Part shown: one piece after another, positions 1 through 6,451 of the stretch | Layout: every line of letters starts with the position of its first letter | Position numbering within the stretch: the stretch's first letter is position 1 | Assembly (NCBI GenBank): GCA_945873675.1 | Contig: CAMCEP010000088.1 | Coordinates: 1-9,800, forward strand | DNA length: 9,800 nucleotides | Reading direction: 5' to 3' | Source: Asaia bogorensis | Lineage (GTDB): Bacteria > Pseudomonadota > Alphaproteobacteria > Acetobacterales > Acetobacteraceae | Program-made: the position numbers and the translations under genes | Notes under the pieces: model-generated | What the model was told of the DNA's origin: nothing | Seen by the model: only the letters and a program-made list of their open reading frames with translations | Databases searched by the model: none

Positions 1-38
1 AGGGCAACGCTTTCCTCTTGGGTCTTGGGCCAAGGCAT
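1..38 (-). CDS. Possible 5' end of a divergent gene, truncated by the window edge
   Basis: Reading leftward, an ATG at 36-38 opens a frame that stays open to the window edge and would begin MPWPKTQEESVA. A short AAGG lies 1 nt before the ATG, which is too close for an ideal ribosome binding site, and GAGACG lies further upstream. The composition looks like a plausible soluble N-terminus, and a divergent gene would fit the gap before the transaminase. Only 12 codons are visible, so no product can be named and the frame could be chance. Confidence 0.3.
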   Translation of the reverse strand, partial: MPWPKTQEESVA

Positions 39-43
39 GCCTT
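32..43. repeat. 12-bp perfect palindrome upstream of the transaminase
   Basis: AAGGCATGCCTT reads identically on both strands. It lies 36 bp before the transaminase ATG and covers the possible start codon of the leftward gene. Its position between two possible divergent starts would suit a dimeric repressor or activator site, but a single 12-bp palindrome can arise by chance and no second copy was seen. Confidence 0.3.
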
Positions 44-79
44 AATCACGTCTCTGACCAAGTTCGAGGAAGCCAAAAC

Positions 80-1480
80 ATGACCCCGCCCCGCAATTCC
101 AATGCCGTCCGCGACATTGCCAATGTGCTGCACCCCTATACCGATGCCAAGGCGCATCAGGTGAATGGCCCGCTGGTGATCAGCCGCGGGAAGGGCGTGC
201 GGATTTTTGACGATCAAGGCAAGGAATATATCGAAGCCATGGCGGGGCTGTGGTGCACCTCGCTCGGCTTTGACAATGAACGTCTGGTGCAGGCTGCCGC
301 CAACCAGATGCGCAAGCTTCCCTTCTATCATTCCTTCACGGCCAAATCGCATGAGCCGATGATTGACCTGGCCGAAATGCTGATCGAACGCGCGCCAGTG
401 CCGATGAGCAAGGTTTTCTTCGCCAATTCCGGGTCTGAGGCGAATGACAGCGCGATCAAGATGATTTGGTACATGAACAACGCGATTGGCCGGCCTGAGA
501 AGAAGAAGCTGATTGCGCGCTTGAAGGGCTATCACGGCATTACGCTGGCGGCGGCTTCTCTGACCGGCTTGCCCGCCAACCACAAGCTGTTTGATGCGCC
601 GATTGCGGGCGGGCGCTTCCATCACGTTGGCACGCCGCATCACTACCACGATGCGAAGCCGGGCGAATCGGAAGAAGATTTCGCGACGCGCCTCGCGGAA
701 GAATTGGATGCCTATATCATCAATGAAGGGCCAGAGACGGTCGCCGCCTTCTGGGCGGAACCGACCATGGGCGCGGGCGGCGTGATTGTGCCGCCGCGCA
801 CCTATTTCGAGAAAATCCAGGCCGTGCTGAAAAAGCATGATGTGCTGTTTGTGGCCGATGAGGTGATTTGCGGCTTCGGGCGCACCGGCAATTACTGGGG
901 CTGCCAGACCTTTGGCATCACGCCGGATATTCTGGTCTGCGCCAAGGCGCTGTCTTCATCCTATCTGCCGATCTCGGCCGTGATGGTGAATGAACGGGTC
1001 TTCCAGGGCATTGTGGAGGGTTCTTCCGCGGTCGGCACTTGGGGCCATGGCTTTACCTATTCCGGGCATCCGGTGGCCGCCGCGGTCGCGATTGAAACGC
1101 TGAAAATCTATGATGAGATGGACCTGATCGGCCATGTGAAATCCGTGGGGCCGCATCTGCAAGCGGAATTGCAGCGCCGCTTCGCCAATCACCCGATGGT
1201 GGGGGAAGTGCGCGGCGTTGGTATGGTGGGCGCGATTGAATTGGTGGAAGACAAGGCTGCCAAGAAGAACTTCGACCCCGCGCGCAAGATTGGGCCGCGT
1301 TTGGTGAAGCATGGCGAAGAACAGGGCGTGATCCTGCGCGCCATGATGAATGACAGCATCGGCTTCTCCCCACCGCTGGTCATCACCAAGGATGAGGTGA
1401 CGGAAATGCTTGACCGTGTGGAACGTTCGCTGGATGCGCTTTCGGTGGAATTGCGGCGGGAGAGTATTGCGGCGGTGTGA
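80..1480 (+). CDS. Class III PLP-dependent aminotransferase, omega-amino acid/amine:pyruvate type
   Basis: This 466-residue protein is a full-length fold-type I, subgroup III transaminase. Members move an amino group from an amine or omega-amino acid, such as putrescine, GABA or beta-alanine, to pyruvate or a similar keto acid, using pyridoxal phosphate in the cytoplasm. Seen in the sequence: AGLWC at 55-59, NSGSEAND starting at 116 (phosphate-binding turn), YHG at 151-153 (stacks on the cofactor), DEVICGFGRTG with Asp260 (pyridine nitrogen partner), Lys289 in CAKALSSSYLPI (Schiff-base lysine), and GFTYSGHP at 324-331 with Thr326. Arg420 sits where omega-transaminases of the Chromobacterium violaceum type have their substrate-gating arginine. 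The ATG is preceded by GAGGAAG at 66-72. It appears to be a single-gene unit closed by the terminator at 1510. The family is certain; the exact substrate is not readable from sequence. Confidence 0.93.
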   Translation: MTPPRNSNAVRDIANVLHPYTDAKAHQVNGPLVISRGKGVRIFDDQGKEYIEAMAGLWCTSLGFDNERLVQAAANQMRKLPFYHSFTAKSHEPMIDLAEMLIERAPVPMSKVFFANSGSEANDSAIKMIWYMNNAIGRPEKKKLIARLKGYHGITLAAASLTGLPANHKLFDAPIAGGRFHHVGTPHHYHDAKPGESEEDFATRLAEELDAYIINEGPETVAAFWAEPTMGAGGVIVPPRTYFEKIQAVLKKHDVLFVADEVICGFGRTGNYWGCQTFGITPDILVCAKALSSSYLPISAVMVNERVFQGIVEGSSAVGTWGHGFTYSGHPVAAAVAIETLKIYDEMDLIGHVKSVGPHLQAELQRRFANHPMVGEVRGVGMVGAIELVEDKAAKKNFDPARKIGPRLVKHGEEQGVILRAMMNDSIGFSPPLVITKDEVTEMLDRVERSLDALSVELRRESIAAV

Positions 1481-1509
1481 CGCCGGCGCATTGCGTGTAG
1501 TTGCGTAAG

Positions 1510-1538
1510 CCCCGGTGCCGTTGGTGCCGGGGTTTTTT
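1510..1538 (+). terminator. Rho-independent terminator of the transaminase gene
   Basis: CCCCGGTGCC (1510-1519) pairs with GGTGCCGGGG (1523-1532) around a 3-nt loop, giving a 10-bp stem with two G-U wobbles, followed at once by six T residues (1533-1538). It starts 30 nt after the transaminase stop. The opposite strand has no T run after the stem, so it should end mainly rightward transcription and protect the convergent gene that stops at 1542. Confidence 0.85.
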
Positions 1539-1541
1539 ATT

Positions 1542-2558
1542 TCAGTTCAAATAAAGCGGCCGCGTCACCGCCTCTCCGCCTTCAAGCCCCAGCAATTCGA
1601 GCCTGCCCGTTGCCGGGCACATCATGGCCGCAAGCCGCGATCCCTCATTGGCGATGGGTGGCTTGAGCCAGCCGAACTCACCGGGCACCGGGCCGCTCAG
1701 CAGTGCCGTCATGGCGGCGTGGCGTTCGGCGCTATAGCGCCAGCGTGGCGCGCCGGGATTGGCAATGCATTGCCAGCCATTGGCGGCAACCGCGGTGGGG
1801 GCAGCTTCGATCACGGCATGTGATGCCTCGGCGCGTTCGATCACCGCAGCCTCTCCGGGCCGCGTGCCGGCCAGCGAGAAGATCGCGCCCGCTGCCAAGG
1901 GTGTATCGCGCAGCATGGCAAGTGCTGCGGCGTAATCCGGCGCGGTGTCGCACACCATGCGCAGAAGATGCGCCGGCGGCAGGCCACGATGGCGCCAGCG
2001 CGCGGGCCGAATGGCAAGCCAATCCACGGCAAGCCCCAGGAAGTCCGCACCCGCCCGCCGTGCCATCCGCGCGAGCGCGCGTTGCGGCAAAGGCGGCTGA
2101 TTGATGGAAAGGCAAAAGCGCCCCGGCGCCAGCGCCGTGATCACCCCGGCAAAGCCTGGCCAGCCGAGATTGAACCATTCCCCCGCCGGCCCTGCCTGGC
2201 GAAAGACGCAAAGCCGCTCCCCAAGGCCTTCCAAAGGCCAATCCAGCACGCGGAGCATGAAGGGCGCCTCTGCCGCGCCAAGCCCCACCGTGCAGCCCCA
2301 TTCGAATGAGAGATTGAGCGCATAGCCACCAGGCCCTGGCAGCGCGGCTGAAATTGCCTCGATCTCTGCGCGCAATGGATTGTCGTTGCGGCGGAGCCAA
2401 TGGCGCGAAAGCCGATCCGCAAACGCGAGGCCCGCCGGGGTATAATGCTCCCGCGCCCAGCGCCAGAGCGCTTCGGTTCGCACTGGCGCCGCACGCATGG
2501 CGGCAAGCGATGGTTGGGGTTCGGCGCGAAGATCGAAAAAGGGAATAGCAGGCAGCAC
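1542..2558 (-). CDS. Acid ceramidase/NAAA-like Ntn hydrolase (linear amide C-N hydrolase superfamily)
   Basis: This 338-residue protein resembles cysteine N-terminal-nucleophile amidases: acid ceramidase, NAAA, bile salt hydrolase/penicillin V acylase and C45 acyltransferases. Visible signatures are GCTVGLG with candidate nucleophile Cys89, then RVLDWP with Arg103 and Asp106 at the spacing used by this superfamily, SINQPP with Asn153, and AGAIFSLAGTRPGEAAVIERAE (split here as AGAIFSLAG, 223-231, and TRPGEAAVIER, 232-242) ending in Arg242. In relatives, self-cleavage before the Cys frees the nucleophile; here it would give chains of about 88 and 250 residues. A Thr stands in the loop where ceramidases usually carry an Asn, so substrate may differ. 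There is no signal peptide, suggesting a cytoplasmic enzyme, unlike lysosomal relatives. The start is GTG (2556-2558) with GGGAGA upstream. The fold is likely; the substrate (N-acyl amide, acyl-homoserine lactone or other) is unknown. Confidence 0.75.
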   Translation of the reverse strand: MLPAIPFFDLRAEPQPSLAAMRAAPVRTEALWRWAREHYTPAGLAFADRLSRHWLRRNDNPLRAEIEAISAALPGPGGYALNLSFEWGCTVGLGAAEAPFMLRVLDWPLEGLGERLCVFRQAGPAGEWFNLGWPGFAGVITALAPGRFCLSINQPPLPQRALARMARRAGADFLGLAVDWLAIRPARWRHRGLPPAHLLRMVCDTAPDYAAALAMLRDTPLAAGAIFSLAGTRPGEAAVIERAEASHAVIEAAPTAVAANGWQCIANPGAPRWRYSAERHAAMTALLSGPVPGEFGWLKPPIANEGSRLAAMMCPATGRLELLGLEGGEAVTRPLYLN

Positions 2559-2578
2559 TGGTTGAATCTCCCAAGCCG

Positions 2579-2595
2579 TTCTCTAGCATAGAGAA
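2579..2595. promoter_or_regulatory. Interrupted palindrome in the divergent intergenic region
   Basis: TTCTCTA and TAGAGAA form perfect 7-bp arms around a 3-nt centre (GCA), in the leader or promoter region of the leftward hydrolase gene, 21 bp before its GTG start. On the minus strand the centre also contains TATGCT, a possible -10 element, though no convincing -35 sits 17 bp upstream. It could be an operator or a 5' hairpin. The rest of 2596-2696 holds only a weak rightward promoter candidate (TTGAGG at 2655-2660, TAGCCT at 2679-2684). Confidence 0.4.
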
Positions 2596-2696
2596 GTGGG
2601 TTTTGGCGTTACTTCGCGCAATGAAATGTATCTGCCGTGTGCTGAAATGGACTGTTGAGGTTACGCAAGCCTCGATTTTAGCCTAATTCTGCGGGC

Positions 2697-3878
2697 ATGC
2701 CTCATCAGAGCCTACCTCTCGCCATCGCCCTTTTCGCCGCGCCCTTCGTGGCGGTGCTGCAATCCAAGGCCATGGCGCCGCTGGCGCTGATCCCCATGGC
2801 CATCACCTTGGCGCTTGGCTGGCGTGCTGGCTGGCGGCCGGGCTTGCCGCAAGGCGCGGCACTGCTGATAGGGCTGCTGCTGATGGCTTGGGGGGCGATC
2901 ACCGCGCTTTGGGCGCCCGAGCCTGGGCGCGCCGCGCTGCTTGCCATAACCCTGGCCGCGATGATGGTGCTGGCGCATGGCGCGGCGGGGGCGGCGCAAG
3001 GGGCGCGGCTGATGCCCTGGATTGGCTTCGGGCTAGTGTTTGGCGTGGCGGCCGCTTTTGCGGATTGGCAAAGCGGCAATGCGCTGCGCGCTGCCGTGCG
3101 CGGGCTTAAGGAAATTCCCGAGGCGTTGATGTTTGGCTTGAAGCCTGCGGCGTCATTCATGGCGCTACTGTTGCCCATGGGTTTTGCGCTGCCTTGGCCT
3201 TGGCTTGTGCGCGCGGTGCTGCTGATGGCGGGGGCTGCGGTGCTGATCAGCCTGCCGGGGGAAACGGCGCGGCTTGCGACCATCGCTGGGCTTGGCGCCG
3301 CGCTATTCAGCCTTGCCGCGCCGCGCTTGGTGCCGAAATTGGTGGGGGCAGGGGTTGCGGTACTGATCCTGCTGATGCCGCTGCTGGTTGCCTTTATTCC
3401 TCAAATCCCCTCAGCCAGCTTGCCGCCATCGGCGGTGCATCGCCTGGTTATCTGGGATTTCGCCGCAGCGCGCATTGCCGAAAGGCCGCTGACTGGTTGG
3501 GGGCTGGAAGCAAGCCGCGCCATGCCGGGCGGGCGCGCGCGGCCTGATGCTGCAACGCTTGATCGGCTGAACATCACCGCGCCGGCGCAGCGCGCTTTCC
3601 TCGCCTCTCCGCATGTGGAGGTAATGCCGCTGCATCCCCATAATGGCGCCTTGCAGCTTTGGCTGGAATTGGGCGGGATTGGCGCACTGATCGGCGCTGC
3701 GCTGATGCTAGCCCTTGGCTTCGCCGCGTCGCGCAGCGCCGCACCTGCCGCGGGGGCCGGTATGCTGGCCTCAGCGGCTGTCACGGGGATGCTGTCTTTC
3801 GGGCTATGGCAGGCTTGGTGGGTGGCGAGCCTATTGCTTGCGATGGTGGCGCTAGCTTTGCTGCCCAAGCGTTCTTAA
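2697..3878 (+). CDS. O-antigen ligase/polymerase-like membrane protein (Wzy_C family)
   Basis: This 393-residue, Ala/Leu-rich integral membrane protein has about 11-12 predicted spans (first near 6-22, last near 374-390) and one large extracytoplasmic loop at roughly 236-320. The family (O-antigen ligase WaaL, polymerase Wzy, related glycan ligases) joins or polymerises undecaprenyl-linked glycans at the periplasmic face. Supporting features are GETARL near 188-193, resembling the conserved Arg motif of these enzymes, HRLVIWDFA at 248-256 with Arg249, PLTGWGLE at 264-271, and HPHNG at 313-317 followed by LQLWLELGGIGAL. The His in the last motif is the likely catalytic-loop residue. The ATG is preceded only by a weak GCGGG, so the start is less certain; the first span argues against a much later one. 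No glycosyltransferases or polysaccharide genes flank it, so ligase and polymerase cannot be told apart. Confidence 0.82.
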   Translation: MPHQSLPLAIALFAAPFVAVLQSKAMAPLALIPMAITLALGWRAGWRPGLPQGAALLIGLLLMAWGAITALWAPEPGRAALLAITLAAMMVLAHGAAGAAQGARLMPWIGFGLVFGVAAAFADWQSGNALRAAVRGLKEIPEALMFGLKPAASFMALLLPMGFALPWPWLVRAVLLMAGAAVLISLPGETARLATIAGLGAALFSLAAPRLVPKLVGAGVAVLILLMPLLVAFIPQIPSASLPPSAVHRLVIWDFAAARIAERPLTGWGLEASRAMPGGRARPDAATLDRLNITAPAQRAFLASPHVEVMPLHPHNGALQLWLELGGIGALIGAALMLALGFAASRSAAPAAGAGMLASAAVTGMLSFGLWQAWWVASLLLAMVALALLPKRS

Positions 3879-3891
3879 CAGGCGCGAAGCC

Positions 3892-4917
3892 TCAGCGCGC
3901 GCGGTCTATGCAAAAGCGCACCACTTCCACCAGCGCGCGGTGTTCCAGGCTATCGGGGAAAACATCCAGCGCTGAAATCGCCTTTTCACCATAACGCCGG
4001 GCGCGGGCGATGGTTTCGCCGATGGTGTCGTATTTCGTCATCAGCGCCATGGCGGTTGCAAGGTCCGCGTCCTGCTGATCACCTTCTTCCAGCACGCGTC
4101 GCCAGAAGCCGCGTTCTTCGTCAGACCCGCGCGCGAAAGCGAGCAATACAGGCAGGGTGATCTTGCCTTCGCGGAAATCATCACCGACTGTTTTGCCAAG
4201 CGCTTCCTGATCGGCAGCGTAATCCAGCGCGTCATCCACCAATTGGAAGGCAATCCCAAGCGCGCCACCATAATCGCGAAGGGCAGTCTGTTCGGCGCGT
4301 GGGCGATCCGCAATCACCGCGCCTACTTCGGTTGCGGCGGCGAAAAGCGCGGCGGTCTTGCCTTCGATCACCGCCAGATACTGGGCTTCCGTGGTCGCGG
4401 TATCATTCTGCGTCATCAATTGCAGCACTTCACCTTCGGCAATCGTCGCCGCGGCGGTGGACAGGATGCGCAGCACTTCAAGCGACCCATCGGCCACCAT
4501 CAATTGAAAGGCACGGGCGAACAGGAAATCGCCCACCAGCACGGAAGCCTTATTGCCAAATAGCGCATTGGCGCTGGCCTGGCCGCGCCTGAGCGCACTT
4601 TCATCGACAACATCATCATGCAAAAGCGTCGCGGTATGGATGAATTCCACACAAGCCGCGAGTGAGATATGCCTCTCGCCCTGATAGCCACAGAGCTTGG
4701 CGGCAGCCAAAGTCAACAAGGGCCTGAGCCTTTTGCCCCCGGCGGCCACCAGATGCGCGGCCAATTGTGGGATCAGCGCCACCGGGCTTTGCATCCGCTC
4801 AACGATCAGACGGTTGCAGGCTTCCAGATCATCCTGGACAAGCGCCGTAAGCGCGGTCAGGGCATCTTCCCCCCGGCCTCGATCCTCGCCAGGCATTTGC
4901 TGAGGCGCTAAATCCAC
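3892..4917 (-). CDS. ispB: Long-chain all-trans polyprenyl diphosphate synthase (ubiquinone side chain)
   Basis: This 341-residue cytoplasmic prenyltransferase extends farnesyl or geranylgeranyl diphosphate with isopentenyl diphosphate to make the ubiquinone tail. Seen in order: GGKRLRP at 60-66 (IPP binding), first aspartate-rich motif DDVVD at 101-105, EGKTAAL at 185-191, second aspartate-rich motif in QLVDDALD (Asp228, Asp229, Asp232), and GDDFREGK at 245-252. The fifth residue before the first motif is Ala96, a small residue, as expected of enzymes that make long chains. Octa-, nona- or decaprenyl product cannot be chosen from this. The GTG at 4915-4917 has AAAGGTGA just upstream; an in-frame ATG at residue 8 is a possible alternative. 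It is convergent with the ligase-like gene (13 bp gap) and divergent from the DUF2007 gene, a neighbourhood I recall from other alphaproteobacteria. Confidence 0.92.
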   Translation of the reverse strand: MDLAPQQMPGEDRGRGEDALTALTALVQDDLEACNRLIVERMQSPVALIPQLAAHLVAAGGKRLRPLLTLAAAKLCGYQGERHISLAACVEFIHTATLLHDDVVDESALRRGQASANALFGNKASVLVGDFLFARAFQLMVADGSLEVLRILSTAAATIAEGEVLQLMTQNDTATTEAQYLAVIEGKTAALFAAATEVGAVIADRPRAEQTALRDYGGALGIAFQLVDDALDYAADQEALGKTVGDDFREGKITLPVLLAFARGSDEERGFWRRVLEEGDQQDADLATAMALMTKYDTIGETIARARRYGEKAISALDVFPDSLEHRALVEVVRFCIDRAR

Positions 4918-4944
4918 TCTTGCTCACCTTTATTTGCGTGTCGC

Positions 4945-4973
4945 ACCATAGGCGCCACATGCCGGACCGGCAA
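4945..4973 (-). promoter_or_regulatory. Sigma-70-like promoter for the polyprenyl synthase gene
   Basis: On the minus strand, TTGCCG (4968-4973) and TATGGT (4945-4950) are separated by 17 bp, a good match to the vegetative consensus for a GC-rich genome. Transcription would start near 4938, leaving a leader of about 20 nt that contains the AAAGGTGA ribosome binding site. No comparably good promoter was found for the rightward genes in the same 84-bp gap. Confidence 0.55.
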
Positions 4974-5001
4974 GCGAAGGTGGTCAGCGGAGAGCATCCC
5001 A

Positions 5002-5217
5002 ATGCGTGTCTTGGTCAGCAGCAATAACCCGGTCCGGCTTGGCTTCCTGCAAGCTTTGCTGCGCGATGCGGGGATCGAAAGCGTGCTGCTTGATCAGCAT
5101 ATCAGCGCCGTCGAAGGTGGCATCGGCGCCTTTCCGCGCCGCTTGGCCGTGCGAGACGAAGATGCGGCGGAGGCCAAGCTTATCCTGCGTGAGGCGGGGG
5201 AGGAGGAAGGGACGTGA
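5002..5217 (+). CDS. DUF2007 small protein (putative signal-transducing family)
   Basis: A 71-residue protein matching the short DUF2007 family, whose members begin with a strand like MRVLVSS, then NPVRLGFLQALLRDAGIES (helix), VLLDQH and IGAFPRRLAV. The residues PRRLAV followed by an acidic DEDAAEAKLIL helix are the family pattern. The fold resembles the PII/GlnB ferredoxin-like fold, but no biochemical role is established. The ATG has a good GGAGAG site at 4989-4994. The last codons overlap the next gene by 4 nt (GTGA), so the two are almost certainly co-translated. Length is normal for the family. Confidence 0.85.
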   Translation: MRVLVSSNNPVRLGFLQALLRDAGIESVLLDQHISAVEGGIGAFPRRLAVRDEDAAEAKLILREAGEEEGT

Positions 5218-5960
5218 CTTCCCCAGCCGAGGAATACACGGAAGATCACCTGCTGAATGGCCGAGTGGCGCTGCGCCAGCCGCGCCAGGGCTTTCGTGCC
5301 GGGCTGGATGCGGTGCTACTGGCCGCCTTCATTCCGGCCAAACCCGGAGAGACAGTGCTGGAAGCCGGCCCCGGCAGTGGTGCGGCCTTCCTGTGCCTAG
5401 CGGCCCGCGTGCCGGGGCTTGCGATTCGCGCAGTGGAACGCGAAGCCACCATGGCATCGCTGGCGCGGGATAATGCGGCGCGCGCCGGCCTGCCCGCCCA
5501 GATCGAACAGGGGTATGTTGCGGATCTTGCGCTGGCGCGCAGGCTTGGCCCCGTGGCGCATGGCTTTGCCAACCCGCCCTATTGGCCGGGCGGCACGCCC
5601 CCGCCAGGCGCCATCCGCCGGGCGGCTACGCATGAAGCGGGGCCGGGACTGTCCCAATGGGTAGAGTTTTTGGCCGCCGCCATCGCGCCACGTGGCAGCC
5701 TGACCCTGATTCTGCCCGCCGCGCGCTTTGATGCGGCGGCAGCGGCGATGCGGGCGGCCGGCTTCGGTGCCATGGAATTGGTCCCGCTTTGGCCACGCGC
5801 CGGCATTGCCGCTAAGCGGGTCTTGCTCCGCGCCCGGAGGGGGGCGCGCGGCCCGGCAAAAATCCTGCCTGGGTTGGTGCTGCACGAAACCGATGGCCGC
5901 TTCACTGAGGCCGCCGAGGCGGTGCTGCGCAATGCAGCGCCGCTTGAAACCTTTGTCTGA
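5214..5960 (+). CDS. trmN6: tRNA1(Val) (adenine37-N6)-methyltransferase-like protein
   Basis: A 248-residue class I SAM-dependent methyltransferase. Seen: QPRQGFRAGLDAVLLAAF at 22-39, the substrate-side region typical of the TrmN6/YfiC group; motif I VLEAGPGSGAA at 48-58 (SAM loop); acidic motif II in AVERE near 73-77; and NPPYW at 120-124, the catalytic N-P-P-Y signature of enzymes that methylate an exocyclic adenine amine. By family, it puts N6-methyl on A37 beside the anticodon of tRNA1(Val). A related N6-adenine or small-domain methyltransferase target is possible. The start is GTG at 5214, overlapping the DUF2007 stop and preceded by a strong GGAGGAGGAAGG at 5199-5210. Stop at 5960. No terminator follows. 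Confidence 0.85.
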   Translation: MTSPAEEYTEDHLLNGRVALRQPRQGFRAGLDAVLLAAFIPAKPGETVLEAGPGSGAAFLCLAARVPGLAIRAVEREATMASLARDNAARAGLPAQIEQGYVADLALARRLGPVAHGFANPPYWPGGTPPPGAIRRAATHEAGPGLSQWVEFLAAAIAPRGSLTLILPAARFDAAAAAMRAAGFGAMELVPLWPRAGIAAKRVLLRARRGARGPAKILPGLVLHETDGRFTEAAEAVLRNAAPLETFV

Positions 5961-6016
5961 GCGCATTTTCCAAGCCGCCAAGTGATCCCAATTGGCTTAA
6001 AAATGCACATCCCTGA

Positions 6017-6298
6017 TTAGCTTTCCCGAGCCTCCGGATGGCGCAGTAGCCAAAGCCTTTCATGCGCAGCGATCAAGCTTTCAATGCTTTTGCGGCGGTT
6101 GCTGTCCGAACCGGAAGACGGCCGTTTCAGCATTTTCTCCAGAATGACCAATAGGTCATTTGCAACTTCGAAGTCGGACTGGTCGCACGCATGGTGGAAG
6201 GCAATCAGAATCTTGTCTGACAATCTTCTGGTATGCCTCGGGCTAACAGCTCCGCCACGCTCCCCGCTGCCGTCTCTGTCATAGGGGTTGTTTTCCAT
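6017..6298 (-). CDS. Small conserved-looking protein of unknown function, 93 residues
   Basis: The product is not assigned to a characterised family. Residues 1-25 are polar and likely disordered (rich in Gly, Arg, Asp, Ser). Residues 26-59 form an amphipathic helix pair (LSDKILIAFHHACDQ, then EVANDLLVILEKMLKR), followed by a Ser/Arg linker and a third helix SIESLIAAHERLWLLRHPEA at 71-90. This layout recalls short proteins in Rhodospirillales genomes, which is recollection rather than a search. No membrane span or signal peptide is visible. The ATG has AAGGA spaced about 8 nt upstream. It is convergent with the methyltransferase gene, and its upstream 150 bp is AT-rich and repeated, suggesting its own control. 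No function is proposed; a small regulatory or adaptor protein is one possibility. Confidence 0.75.
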   Translation of the reverse strand: MENNPYDRDGSGERGGAVSPRHTRRLSDKILIAFHHACDQSDFEVANDLLVILEKMLKRPSSGSDSNRRKSIESLIAAHERLWLLRHPEARES

Positions 6299-6317
6299 TC
6301 AGCATTCCTTTTTTGCG

Positions 6318-6397
6318 CTGATATTTTTTCGAGCTGACGGTAACGAAATTTTTGGCAGAAATATTCCAACTGTCATTTTTTCGAGCTGACAGTGACG
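6318..6397. repeat. Two imperfect 28-bp direct repeats spaced 52 bp apart
   Basis: Copies at 6318-6345 and 6370-6397 match at 24 of 28 positions, with an exact shared core ATTTTTTCGAGCTGAC at 6323-6338 and 6375-6390. Similarity continues weakly further right (GCAGA at 6355-6359 and 6407-6411, same 52-bp offset). The unit lies upstream of the 93-residue gene, the nearer core 25 bp before its ATG. The 52-bp period is close to five helical turns, which would put both copies on one face of the DNA. Likely paired operator sites or a decayed tandem duplication. Confidence 0.7.
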
Positions 6398-6420
6398 TTT
6401 TCAATAGCAGAAAAATTTCG
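6344..6420. repeat. Inverted repeat with inner hairpin in the AT-rich region
   Basis: CGAAATTTTT (6344-6353) and AAAAATTTCG (6411-6420) are perfect 10-bp inverted arms 57 bp apart. Inside them ACTGTCA (6369-6375) and TGACAGT (6387-6393) form a second perfect 7-bp pair around 11 nt. The stretch 6301-6420 is about 37% GC by hand count, far below its neighbours. Neither strand has a T run after the inner stem, so it does not look like a terminator. The gap 6299-6451 contains no credible gene. Confidence 0.5.
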
Positions 6421-6451
6421 GTCATGAAAGCACTGGCCCAGCAAAGTCACC

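Noticed and set aside
1732..2589. 285-codon minus-strand open frame overlapping the Ntn hydrolase gene
   Set aside because: It is an out-of-frame shadow in GC-rich DNA: Arg/Ala/Gly-rich, without motifs, whereas the overlapping frame has the ordered Cys-Arg-Asp-Asn-Arg signature.
5972..5998. Hairpin as a terminator between the convergent methyltransferase and small gene
   Set aside because: Only alternative 5-bp stems (AAGCC/GGCTT or GCCAA/TTGGC) form, and neither strand has a T run after the stem.
6369..6393. ACTGTCA/TGACAGT hairpin as a terminator of the SCO operon
   Set aside because: On the minus strand the T-free sequence TTGGAATATT follows the second arm without a U run, and the A run lies in the loop.
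6318..6420. CRISPR-like or transposon repeat array
   Set aside because: There are only two imperfect copies, no regular spacers, no transposase and no flanking target duplication visible.
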